Shown here in pieces: positions 48,922-59,290 of a DNA stretch of 64,000 nt. The stretch spans positions 23,126,001-23,190,000 of the forward strand of contig CM114273.1 of assembly GCA_050084515.1 (NCBI GenBank). The letters are read 5' to 3'. The translations under genes were made by a program, and so were the position numbers. The DNA comes from Blasia pusilla (lineage: Eukaryota > Marchantiophyta > Marchantiopsida > Blasiales). Positions within the stretch are counted from its first letter, which is position 1, and the number at the start of each line of letters is the position of its first letter. The notes under the pieces are model-generated. The model did not search any database. It was not told the origin of the DNA and worked only from the letters and a program-made list of their open reading frames with translations.

Positions 48922-49436
48922 AGTACCAAAGCGATAAGAGAACATCACTTGAAATTCTTGGTGTTTGAGAAGATAAGAGAGGCAAGAGAAGGCACAATTT
49001 CAGTTTGGGAGAAGGAATTTTTTTTCAGAGCTCAACGGATGCAGATTTCATGTTCAGCTTTAACGGTGATAAAACTCTGGAGGCGTTTTTTAAGGCTTTC
49101 CCGGTCGATTTAGCCATCGGGGTCCGTAGCAGCTAGAATAATGCCGATAATTGATTCCAAGCTTCTTATAGATCTCGTAGAGAGCTTTCCAACACATTCA
49201 AAATCGCTTGATTTTGACATTCTAAGCTCTTGCAGTAGCAATTTCAATATAGGAAAGTGCAATTAGTGAAGAAAAGTTGTGGAGTTTGCTCCCTACAGGC
49301 CAATTTTGACTAGTTCTTTCATACAATTAATCAATTTTTTCAAATTTCAGGTCAATTTCTATGTAGGAGTGATCTATGCTTCAATTGGAATAGTAGAGAG
49401 CCTGAAATTATGTCTTTTTGAGTGAAATCGCTCGTC

Positions 49437-50030
49437 ATGGAGTATTCCTCAACTGTAATCATAAGCAAGAAGCTAGATAAACAGAATTACAATGTCCGGA
49501 AGTTTTGCATGAAATAATTTATCATCGGTCAAGAACTATGAGAGCTTGTCACAAGTGATAAGGCCAAGCCAGAAGGTGACTCAACAGACTTGAACGCCGG
49601 AACAAACAGGCAAGGCAAGTAATCCACTACATTTCAATAACGATCAGTTCGTCAATAATAGGTCACATTCAAGATGTTGATACTTCAAAGGAGACGTGGG
49701 ATGCATTGGAAAAGTTGTTCCAGACATCTACAAAGGCCAGAAAGCTTCAATTGAAACAGCAATTGAACGAAGTGAGGAAAGGATCGCAGAGCATCAATGA
49801 TTATATTTTGAGTATCAGACATATTGTTGATCAATTGAATAGCATTGGAGTGATAATAGAAGATGATGATCTGATTTTGTTCACTCTTCAAGGCCTTCCA
49901 AAGGATAACAAGTCCTTTGAGACCTCTTTCTCTATGAGAGAGAAGTATCCAATCTTTCAAGAGTTAGTCCCACTATTAATCAATGAAGAGATGCGCCTAG
50001 TAGGCAACGGTAGCTCGCCTAGTCTGTAAG
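49437..50030 (+). pseudogene. Copia-1 gag
   Basis: ATG at 49437 opens KLDKQNYNVRKFCMK, the usual start of plant copia gag (KLDG.NY..W...M), then a stop and a frame change. 49706-50029 is open and carries the UBN2-type gag segment: ARKLQLKQQLNEVRKGSQSI, DYILSIRHIVDQLNSIG, DLILFTLQGLPKDNKSFETS and LLINEEMRL. Two or more frame breaks make it inactive. Confidence 0.85.
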
Positions 50031-50033
50031 AGA

Positions 50034-51979
50034 GTGCGCTATTTGCAAGTTATGGATCAAACAGAGGCAGGGATTGTAGTAGAAACTTCCGTGGTTGTGG
50101 TGGATATCAAGCATATGGAGGAAGAAGCACTCAATATAATGTCACTCAATCAACTACAAACCACTACCATATACAATCACAAGGTGGTGATGGTGGAAAC
50201 CGTCGGGGTCAAGATCAGCAACAGAGGGTCCCTAGATCTTGCAATTATTGTCTTGCAATCTTACAAAACTATGTGGAGCAACAACAACACAAAGAACAGT
50301 ACTAAGAATAACAACATTCACAAAGGGAGCATCTCTTGATCATGACTCACCATATGGGAGCAACGGTCAAGAAAGACTCCACAGTAGATTGGTACATTGA
50401 CTCTGGTGCATCAAATCACATGGCCTCACAATCTAAATGGTTCAGTAGCTTGGAGCTGATGAAAGATCCTGCAATTGTGCTTACAGGAGATGACACTCAA
50501 TATCATATCACGCATATTGGTAAAGTTCCAATAGCATCATATGGTCTTTGTGCTCTTGGAAATGTTCTCTATGTTCCTACCATTGCAAGAAACTTGATCT
50601 CTGTAGGACAAATAGTAGAAGAGGATTATCAAGTGAAGTTTAACATAGATGGTTGTTTCATTGAAACAATGGATGACGAAACTATGATAGCCAAAGGAAC
50701 TAGATCTGGCAGAATGTTCAAATTAGATATTTCTATGCGAGAGATTAAAAAAGCAATGTATGGTCAAACAGCCAACAAGTCACAGATCTAAATGTGTAGA
50801 ATAAAAGAATTGGATATATGAGTCTTCAAAGATTACACAGTCTTTCATCATCTAATCTAGTAATAGGACTCCCTACATTAGCGAGTCCTACTATGTTAGA
50901 GGTATGTCCTTCTTGCCAATTTGGAAAAATAGCTATATTTCCTTTTCCAAAGCAAGGTAGAAGAGCATCCAGGATATTGGAGTTTATCCACAGTGATGTG
51001 TGGACAACATCATAACATAGCCTTTGTGGTTGCCAATACTTTGTTTCATTTATTGATGACTTCTCTAGTTATATACGGGTATACTTTTTGAAAGCCAAGT
51101 TAGAGGTATTCTTAGTGTTCCAAACATTCAGAGGTCTAGTAGAGAAGTAGATTGGATAACACATTCTGAAATTGCGTTGTGATGGAGGAGGAGAGTATCT
51201 TTCGACAGATTTTGATTACTATTTACGTCGGAATGGCATCCAACGTCAAGTGACTTGCCGTTACACTCCACAATAAAATGGAGTGGCTGAGAGGAAGAAT
51301 CGACATAATGCTGAAGCGGCATGAGCTATGCTGAATGAGAAGAACATGCCTAAGGTGTATTGGGCAGAGGCTGTAGCATGTGCAGTCTTCTTAATCAACC
51401 GAACTCCAACAACAAGAGTTCATGATAAAACTCCATTTGAAGTCTTCATAGGAAGTAAACCTGATTTTTCTCTTCTTGAAAGTATTTGGCTGTATTTATT
51501 ATGCTCATATTCTTTCTGAGAGACGTCAGAAATTAGACCCCAAGTTTGAAAGATGTATCTTCATTGGCTATGTTGATGGAACTAAAGGGTATAATTGTTA
51601 CATTCCATCCTCTAGGCAATTTATTATTAGTTGCGATGTTTTCTTTGATGAGCTAAAGTCATGGTATGCTCCATTTGAGCCTATTCCACCTCTAAACTTG
51701 TCTGTTAAAAGGGAGAATATGACTATAAACCAACAGACATTGTCTTCAACTTCCCCAAGTACTAGTGCAGGATTAGGAGAGATCCTAGATTCATCAGTTA
51801 AATCTGTGAGTCTATGGACGGGAAGAGTATGTATTCAGTCTATTGATACTAGTCAGAGCTCGAGTCATGTGTCAAAGGCATCTATCTCTGAACAACAATT
51901 TCGTAGATCAAGTAGAGTTACACATCATGTTCATAGACTTATAAATGAAGGTTTCCTTGCGACACATCATGCATATTGA
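50034..51979 (+). pseudogene. Copia-1 protease and integrase region
   Basis: The protease is within 50336-50791: WYIDSGASNHM (D-S-G active site), LYVPTIARNLISVGQ. The GAG-pre-integrase finger follows from 50818 (SLQRLHSLSSSNL, CPSCQFGK). The integrase core is interrupted by stops: FIHSDVWTTS, FIDDFSSYIRVYFLK, LRCDGGGEYLSTDF, YTPQ.NGVAERKNR, and 51328-51519 NMPKVYWAEAVACAVFLINR. It ends with the conserved KVFGCIYYAHI..RR.KLDPK at 51476. Many frame changes; dead as read. Confidence 0.88.
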
Positions 51980-52085
51980 TGACTACCCTTCAAGAATAAG
52001 AGCCGAGTTATTTTGAAGAAGCTGCAAGTAAAGTCGAATGGATTGAAGCTATGGAGGAAGAGACATCAACACACATGGGAGCTGG

Positions 52086-53408
52086 TTGATATACCTTCCA
52101 ATATATAAGGAAGTTATTGGTTGCAAATGGGTTTACAAAATTGAGCGCAATCAAGATGGTACAGTTAACAGATACAAAGCGAGATTGGTGGCTAAGGGCT
52201 ATGCACAACAATATGGTATCGATTATGAAGGAACATTTAGCCATGTTGCAAAGATGGCGACTACGAGAACAACGGTTGCAATTGCAGTTGGAGCTCTTGG
52301 GCTCAAACAAGCTCCAAGAGCTTGGTATGGCAAGATTACATACGTCCTACAAGAGTTGGGTCTTAGGGAATGTGATTCTGACTCCTCGTTGTATGTCTCG
52401 AGAGGACAAGATTATACGATTCTCATTGTCTTGTATGTTGACGATCTCTTGATTACTTGGAGTACTGAAGAAATGGTACAATAAATCAAGCTTAAGTTAC
52501 AAGCAGAATTTGATATGAAAGACTTGGGAGAACTCCAGTACTTCCTTGGTATTGAGTTTATCAAGGTTGGAGAGAGCATGTGGTTACTACTACGATAATA
52601 TGCTCTTCATATGCTTTCAAAATATGGTATGACGGCTTGTAAGCCAATCTCTACACCGTTGGACCAGAGTGTGAAGCTAAGAGTGGATGAAGGAGAGTTG
52701 TTTACATATTCTAATATGTACATGCGCATGGTTGGAAGTTTGATCTATATAACTATAACCAGACCAGATTTGAGCTATGTTGTTGGCATAGTGAGCCAGT
52801 TTATGCAAGCACCTCAAAAACCTCACCTTGATGCTATGAGGAGGATTATTCGATATGTGAAATTCTCTATTCAATTCGGGCTTCAATTTGAACCTTCTCC
52901 GAGTTTTCAATTATAGGGATTCACAGATGCTGATTGGGCAAGAAGTATGTCTGATCGACATTCCACATCTGATTATTCATTTACTTTGGAAAGCGCAGCT
53001 ATAAGTTGGGCTTCAAAGAAGCAACCTACATTTGATTTATCTTTAACACAGGCTGAGTACAGAGGAGCAACCAATGCAGCATGTGAGGCCGTGTGGCTTC
53101 ATCGATTACTTGTTGAGATTGATGTTAGTAACTTAGGACCTAGTGTAATATATGCAGACAATATTATTAGCATCAAGCTTGCTAATAATCCTGTGTTTCA
53201 TGCTCGTACAAAACATGTTGAGGTGCACTATTATTTTATCAGAGAGAAAGTGTTTGAAGGAGAATTTGATCTTGTGTATATAGGTATAGATCAGCAAATT
53301 GTTGACATCTTTACAAAGGCATTATGTAGAGATAAGTTTGAGATGTTTAGAAATGATTTAGGCGTTAGAAATATCGATATGAGCTTGAGGGGGAGTACTG
53401 AAGATTGA
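52086..53408 (+). pseudogene. Copia-1 reverse transcriptase and RNase H
   Basis: RT: GCKWVYKIERNQDGTVNRYK, ARLVAKGYAQQYGIDYEGTF, GLKQAPRAWYGK and the catalytic LYVDDLLI (YVDD at 52434-52445). The segment that should lie between the TVAIAV and GLKQAPRAWY blocks (the DV..AFL.G.L region) is missing, an internal deletion of roughly 50 codons. RNase H: MVGSLIYITITRPDLSYVVG, DADWARSMSDRHSTSDY, SWASKKQP, QAEYRGATNAACEAVWL, NPVFHARTKHVEVHYYFIRE and DIFTKAL. It ends with a stop at 53408, inside the 3' LTR. Confidence 0.9.
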
Positions 53409-53602
53409 GTTACAGTCAAGCTCATGAGACATCTGAACTTCTACATTTGGTACTCACACAAAGTATGGAAGATTAACCTTGGTTAGTCCGTTAAGCGCGA
53501 TTATCTTAACTAGGGTTAGTTAATCACAGTTAGTCTAAATCAAGACTATGGTTAAGGTTAGGATTCGAGTTGCTTGTACATACCCTATATAATTGAGAAG
53601 GG
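53396..53602 (+). repeat. Copia-1 3' LTR, left part
   Basis: Begins tactgaagattgag; interrupted at 53602 by Copia-2. The right part is 58383-58487 (gaccaacctccactc...ttccaca). Confidence 0.92.
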
Positions 53603-54005
53603 TGTGGGATTCTCAACATCCACTTCTCTGAGCACCATTAATCTGATCGGCCCCCTTGTATGAGGAGAAGCCTAGATTGATGGTTTCGACTTAGACGTCG
53701 ATGGAGTCATAGTAATATGACGTAGGTGGTTTCAGGAGTAGCGTTACTAGGATTGTCTAACCCTATATTGCATCAGGGTGCCCCGCATCCTGATGCAATA
53801 TAGGGTTAGAAAACGCAAAAACCCTAGTTTCCCGAGTAGTGAAATAGTCAGGAGCCGCAGCGGTAGCGCATTCTCGTATGTGGAGTTATCTCCATGTTCA
53901 GGTTCCATCAAAGCTCTTCTGTGAACGCACGGACGGACTAGGCCATTTTGTATCTCTAAGTTTTGTAAAGATTTCAGTGATTTCGTCACTTTCTGTTTTC
54001 TCACA
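53603..54005 (+). repeat. Copia-2 5' LTR
   Basis: Begins tgtgggattctcaaca and ends ttttctcaca. It contains a 53-nt hairpin at 53757-53809 (25-bp arms, one mismatch, loop ccc). Confidence 0.93.
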
Positions 54006-54077
54006 TGATATCAGAGCAGTAGGTTTTCCAGTATTTTGTATCTGGCGATCTAGTGTGTTTGCACAAAATCTTGAGAG

Positions 54078-55253
54078 ATGGCTACTTCTTCGTCAGTTCG
54101 TGCTTGCCCTCCTCCGTTGGGTGAAGGGAAGTTAGATGGGTCTAACTATATATTGTGGAAGTTCAAAATGAGAACTGTCCTCGAATTATTTGAGATCTGG
54201 GAGACGGCCACAAGGGTTGATTCAAATCCACAAGCTACTTTTAGTTCTGCATGTTCATCTTCATCAGATGATATCGATCCTGTTGTATTGCTCGTATGGA
54301 AACCCAAAAATGTTGATGCTCTATATGCGACTATCACGAATATAATTATTTCTTTCATGACTCTCATACAACATACAACCACTACTGCTGAGGCGTGGAA
54401 CATTCTGAAGAATCAGTATGAAACGAGGAATGAGACTCGGATTCACAATCTGGAGAATCAGCTTACGTTTGAGAAATTTTCAGAAGGAGAAAACGCGGAG
54501 CAATTTTTTACAAGGATCAAGAATCTTCAAGATTAGATGGCGTCCATAGGAATTTCAAAGTCTTGCGAAGATTTGGCACGTCGGTGCATAAGGATTTTGC
54601 CTCCAAGGTATGACAGTTGGGTCACTCCATTGAATACTCAAGTAAGACCCACGCCGCTTACTTTTGAACAATTTAGTGCAATGTTGGTAGAAGAGGAAAT
54701 GCGCTTCAAAGCAAGAGAGGGAAGTGATGTAGTATTTACTGCCAACGTACAGAGAGGTAGAACTCAAGATTACAGTTCAAATGTCAAGAAGAAATTTCTA
54801 AGGAAAACCTTCAAATGCTTTTATTGTGGTAAGCTAGGTCATCTTATCAAAGATTGTAGAAAGAGGAGTCAGGATGAGAAGAACGGTTTTTTAAAACCTA
54901 AGAAGGAGTCTGGAAATTTTGTAGAACTAGGAGAACATGAAGTAGATGTTGGGGTAGCAATTGAAGAGTTTTGCACACAGGCAGAACATTCCACTAAGTC
55001 AAAGAGTGAAGATCCATGGATGCTCGATAGTGGAGCATCTAGGCATATGACCAATCAGAAGGATTGGTATAGCTCCTTACAGCCTCTACAAGAGCCCATC
55101 GTAGTTACTGTTGGGAATAATGCAAAGTGCCATGTAGAAGGGAAAGACACAATTTCTTTTGTCTCACAAAAAGGAGATGAAAAGAAGTTAAGCGATGTCT
55201 TAATCGATTTACGAGTTGAAGCGAAATTTGATTTCAGTAGCAGTATTATGTGA
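54078..55253 (+). pseudogene. Copia-2 gag and protease
   Basis: ATG at 54078. The gag N-terminus has KLDGSNYILWKFKMRTVLEL, then the UBN2 region (AWNILKNQYETRNETRIHNL, FFTRIKNLQD). A TAG at 54534 interrupts, and the same frame continues from 54537 (LPPRYDSWV, TFEQFSAMLVEEEMR). The CCHC knuckle CFYCGKLGHLIKDC is at 54816-54857. The protease active site WMLDSGASRHMTNQ is near 55017-55058. Two to three lesions only, so this is the better preserved of the two copia elements. Confidence 0.92.
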
Positions 55254-56223
55254 TCGTGACCTAGAAGTTTGTTTCAAGAAAACAAGAGCAGTCATTGAGG
55301 ATACCAATGGGAAAGTAGTGGATGAAGGTATACGACGTAGAAATATCTACAAGTTGTATGCTTTCACGATAAGTGTAGGTACAGATCTTAGTAGCAGTAA
55401 GTTGTGGCATGAAAGATTTGGTCATCTAAGTTTTCCCTTACTAAGTCAGATGCAGAAATCTGGCATGGTTGTTGATTTACCAACAATTTTTGGAGTGTCG
55501 GATACATGTGAAGCTTGTATGATGGGCAAGCAACACCGACAACCATTTCCACAAGAGTCCAACAATAGAGCAAAGGCTCCTCTAGAGCTGATTCATGCTG
55601 ACCTCTGTGGTAAAATGAGAACAGTGGCATTAGGTGGTTCTTCCTACTTCTTTTTAGTTGTCGACGATTATAGTAGGAAGATGTGGGTGTATTTCCTTCA
55701 TAATAAGGCAAGGGCTTTTGGAAAATTGAAAGTATGGCACAATTTGGTTGAGAATGACATAGGAAAGAAGGTACAAAATCTTTGCATCGATAGAGGAGGA
55801 GAATTCTTATCAACAAAATTCAACAAATATTTGGGGGAGCATGGAATCAAGTGACAATTAACCACCGCATATACACCACAACAAAATGGGGTTGTTGAGC
55901 GTCAAAACCGTACAATGATGGAGATGGCAAGATGTACGATGAAAGCAAAAGGTTTGACAGAAGGATTTTGGGCTGAAGTTGTTAATACTACCATTTACAT
56001 TCTAAATAGAAGTGCTACCAAGTCAGTGCAAGGCATGACTGCTCACCAATCATACTCAGGTAAGGTACCATCAGTCCAACATTTCAGGACTTTTGGCAGT
56101 GAGTGCTTTGTATATATTCCTGAAGCATCGAGGACCAAGCTGGAGTTCAAGAGGAAGAAGTGCATCTTTATGGGATACAGTGATGAGTCTAAAACTTATC
56201 GCCTATGGTGTTCTGAGGCATAG
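55216..56223 (+). pseudogene. Copia-2 integrase
   Basis: After a frame change from the protease frame, 55216-55854 carries KRNLISVAVLCDRDLEVCF and the GAG-pre-integrase finger (LWHERFGHLSFPLLSQM, CEACMMGKQHR.PF). The integrase core follows: LIHADLCGKMRT (first Asp), FFLVVDDYSRKMWVYFL and CIDRGGEFLSTKF (second Asp). After a TGA at 55852 it resumes with YTPQQNGVVERQNR (Glu) and 55915-56220 FWAEVVNTTIYILNRSATKS, FGSECFVYIPEASRTKLEFK. The catalytic triad is visible. Confidence 0.93.
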
Positions 56224-56441
56224 AAGATGCTTGTGAGTCGTGATGTGGTATTCTAGGAACAGCCTCGTCAAGTGGTGGATATTAGTGGTCTGTCCACATT
56301 ATCATCAAACAAAGAAATAACCCACTAGAGCACACCACCAATGTTTACACAGATCATCAAGAAGAAGAATTTGGTGATGATTACAACAAGCAGGCTGCTC
56401 TTCTACTACGGTCGTCATACCCTAAGTGGATAAAGCAGCTC

Positions 56442-57257
56442 TTGGATGGTAAGGATCGACCATCAACTGATGAAGTTGTTACACATCCAAGGAGATCCAA
56501 GAGACTAGAAGAGCAGAATAGAGCTTCCGCACATCTTGTCAACATGGCCTTGATGACAGAGGTCTTGAAGGTGGAAGAGCCATCATGCTTGGATGAGGCC
56601 CTTGCTCATCCTCAATGGAGAGAGGTCATGCAGATGGAGATGGACGCTATTCAGAGAAATTAAACTTGGACTTTGGTTGAGAAGCCAAAGGACATGAAGA
56701 TAATACACACCAAGTGGATGTACAAGACCAAGTACAAGTCAGACGGTACATTGGATAAATTCAAAGCGAGGTTGGTTGCACAAGGATGCTCACAAATCGA
56801 AGGTTTTGACTACTATGAGACTTTTGCTCCTATTGAAAGGATGAAAACCATTCAAATTGTTCTAGCGGTTGTAGGAACAAGACGTTGGCATGTATACCAT
56901 TACAATGTGAAGTCTGCCTTGCTGAACGTGAGTCTCAAGGAGGAGGTGTATGTATTTCAACCACCAGGTTTTGAGACACCCGGATCAGAAGAGAAAGTGT
57001 GTTTACTTCATCGAGCATTGTATGGGTTGAAGCAAGCCCCAAGGGTATGGTATCAACGAATAGATACATTCTACCGAGAGAAGGGTCTCATCAAGAGTCC
57101 GTCAGAAGCAAATTTGTATGTGTTTTGCGAAGATAGGATGTATATGTTTATAGTCCTGTATGTGGATGATCTAATCATCATAGGAGACCACAGTAAGAAA
57201 ATAGAGGAAATGAAGGGAGTGTTGAAATGTGAGTTTGAAATATCAGATTTTGGATGA
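56442..57257 (+). pseudogene. Copia-2 reverse transcriptase
   Basis: 56442-56663 is the acidic linker plus ALAHPQWREVMQMEMDAIQR. After a TAA, 56673-57257 is open: HTKWMYKTKYKSDGTLDKFK, ARLVAQGCSQIEGFDYYETF, HVYHYNVKSALLNVSLKEEV, LHRALYGLKQAPRVWYQRID and the catalytic LYVDDLIIIG (YVDD at 57159-57170). The frame breaks near 57250 (EISDFG), where a short deletion removes the start of the RNase H lead. Confidence 0.93.
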
Positions 57258-57998
57258 TCGAGTGTAAGGTAGTAGTCTCACCAATGGAGGTAGAGTTGAA
57301 ACTCTCGATGGAGGATGTTTCACCATTGGTAGATGAAAAGTTGTACAGAAAGCTTGTAGGCAGTTTGATATTTTTGTGTAACACTAGACCAGACATTAGC
57401 TTCGCTGTGGGAGTGTTGAGTAGGTTCTCAACTAAGCCTCGTGAGAACCATTGGAAGGCACGGATGCGTGTGTTGAAGTACATCAAAGGCACTATTGAGT
57501 ACGGCATCACCTATGGAGCAGGGACGGAAATGACAACTTTTTGTGACTCGGATTGGGCAGGAGATTCAGATTCTCGAAGATCAGTTTCGGGTTATTGCTT
57601 CTTGGTAGGATCATGTGTGGTGTCATGGATCAGCAAGGAGCAACCTATAGTGGCTCTTTCTTCTACCAAGGTAGAGTACAAGGCGGCTTGTTATACTTCT
57701 TGTGAAGCAGTATGGTTGAGATAGATATTGGAGGACAGAGGAGAAGCACTAGAAAGTGCTATTGTAATGTGGTGTGACAATCATAGTTGCATTGCCATAG
57801 CACATAATCCTGTGTTTCATGCTCGTACGAAGCACATAGAGATCTAGTATCATTTTTTTCGTGAATTGATCGAGAGAGAGGTTTTGAAGTTAGTCTATTG
57901 TCCAACAGAGGATAACCGTATAGACCTCTTCACGAAAGCTTTAAGTGGAGATCAGCTTCACCGATATTTGAAGGGTCTTTGCATAGGTCCAAGACAAT
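57254..57998 (+). pseudogene. Copia-2 RNase H
   Basis: KLVGSLIFLCNTRPDISFAV, TTFCDSDWAGDSDSRRSVSG (Asp), SWISKEQPIVALSSTKVEYK (Glu), ACYTSCEAVWLR, then a stop at 57722 and continuation to CDNHSCIAIAHNPVFHARTK and LFTKALSGDQLHRYL, ending GPRQ-stop before the purine tract. Confidence 0.93.
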
Positions 57999-58028
57999 AG
58001 CCCATATGAGAGTGGATATTGAGGGGGG

Positions 58029-58377
58029 TGTTGGATTCTCAACATCCACTTCTCTGAGCATCATTAGTCTGATCGGACCCCTTGTATGAGGAGAAGCCTA
58101 GATTGATGGTTCCGACTTAGACGTCGAAGGAGTCATAGTAATATGACGTAGGTGGTTTCAGGAGTAGCGTTACTAGGATTATCTAACCCTATATTGCATC
58201 AGGGTGCGGGGCACCCTCATGCAATATAGGGTTAGATAATAGAAACGATTAATAGAAACGAAGAAAAATAGGTAAAAAATCCTAGTTTCCTGAGTAGTGA
58301 AATAGTCGGGAGCCGCAGTGGTAATCTCTAAGTTTTGTAAAGATTTCAGTGATTTTTTCACTTTCTGTTTTCTCACA
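58029..58377 (+). repeat. Copia-2 3' LTR
   Basis: Begins tgttggattctcaaca. It lacks about 107 bp present in the 5' LTR (the gcgcattctcg...ttttgt stretch) at gcagtggta/atctctaag (about 58323) and has about 30-50 extra bp at 58236-58285. The hairpin is at 58183-58235 with loop ggg. Confidence 0.93.
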
Positions 58378-58492
58378 AAGGGGACCAACCTCCACTCATT
58401 CTCTCATTGCAAATTTCTTTCTCCATGGTGTTGTGTGAGTGTGAGAGCCATTCTCCACCAATTATGCTTCTTTAGCAGTTTTCCACAAGAAC

Positions 58493-59290
58493 AACCACAA
58501 CTGAAAGCCAAATTGGAACTAAAGATCCAATTTCCTCCTTATTATCCTCTCCACCTCACTGTAGAGAAGACCAACCAACTGAAGTGCCAAATTGGAACTG
58601 AAGTTTCAATTTCCTCTTTGCTTCAATTGAGTGTATCCTATGCCGCAACACCATGCCACGCCGTACAAGTTACCACAGTTGAGACTCTCCACTCTGATTG
58701 AATTAGAACTTGAGTTCCAATCTCTCCTTATCACTCTTGTGGTGCCAATCTTTGTTACACCATCAAGATGGCCACCATACAATTGAACCACGCATATGCT
58801 TAATTTGTGCTCGAATTGGAACTTGGGTTCCAATTCTTCTTTTGCAAATCTTTTGTCATCCCCTCCGCTTCGCGCCTTGCCGTGTCGTGCCTAGATGACC
58901 CTTGCTACTAAATCGGAACTTCAATTATAATTCCCTCTTTGCTGCTTTTCTCCAAACTTCCTCATGGGAGGGCTCTCCTCAATCAGACTTTAAGTTCTCA
59001 TGCCTACCCTCAACTCCACTAACTCTATGGATAGCAGCTCTGGCTATGCTCTAGTAACGGCTCCAAAATACTGGCACTAGTTCCTCCACACTAGCAACAC
59101 GCTAACTTTTCAAACTCTCACAGAGGGAAAACTACATCACGTAGCGTTTTCCTTTCTTGAACCACGTTCACCACCAAGGGGTATCAGAACTTGAGTTCCG
59201 AGAGAATGAGAGCTCTCCTCCTCATTTTTTTCTCACTTTTCCAAACAAGGGCTATCAGAACTTAAGTTCTTATGCCTCTCACAATAACTC
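58493..59290. repeat. GGAACTT-type short dispersed repeats, right side
   Basis: This continues the array at 48067-48603. Variants lie near 58516, 58596, 58708, 58820, 58915, 59189 and 59255 (e.g. ttgggttccaattcttc, aacttgagttccaatctc, cagaacttaagttctta), spaced about 80-115 bp. No gene is evident; short ORFs read through the repeats. Confidence 0.7.

Larger units (their letters stand above)
53603..58377 (+). mobile_element. Copia-2 retrotransposon, nested in Copia-1 3' LTR
   Basis: A 4775-bp Ty1/copia element with a perfect 5-bp target duplication aaggg (53598-53602 and 58378-58382). LTRs are 53603-54005 and 58029-58377. The primer-binding site tgatatcagagc is at 54006-54017 (one base from tggtatcagagc) and the purine tract is gagggggg at 58021-58028. 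In the first ~180 bp the LTRs differ at about 7 sites, fewer than Copia-1, which fits the nesting order. The gene order gag-PR-IN-RT-RH is that of copia. Confidence 0.95.
48609..58487 (+). mobile_element. Copia-1 retrotransposon, host of nested Copia-2
   Basis: A full-length Ty1/copia element of about 5.1 kb without its insert. The target duplication agaac is perfect (48604-48608 and 58488-58492). The 5' LTR is 48609-48921, the primer-binding site tagtaccaaagcg starts at 48922 (degenerate form of the tRNA-Met-type tggtatcagagc), and the purine tract is ttgagggggag at 53385-53395. The 3' LTR is split: 53396-53602 and 58383-58487. The LTR starts TA(T/C)TG at both ends rather than TG. By eye the first ~205 bp of the two LTRs differ at about 14 sites. 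Confidence 0.93.

Noticed and set aside
53757-53815. aaccctag motifs in the copia LTRs as telomeric repeats
   Set aside because: Single occurrences, not tandem TTTAGGG arrays; they belong to the LTR hairpin and adjacent LTR sequence.
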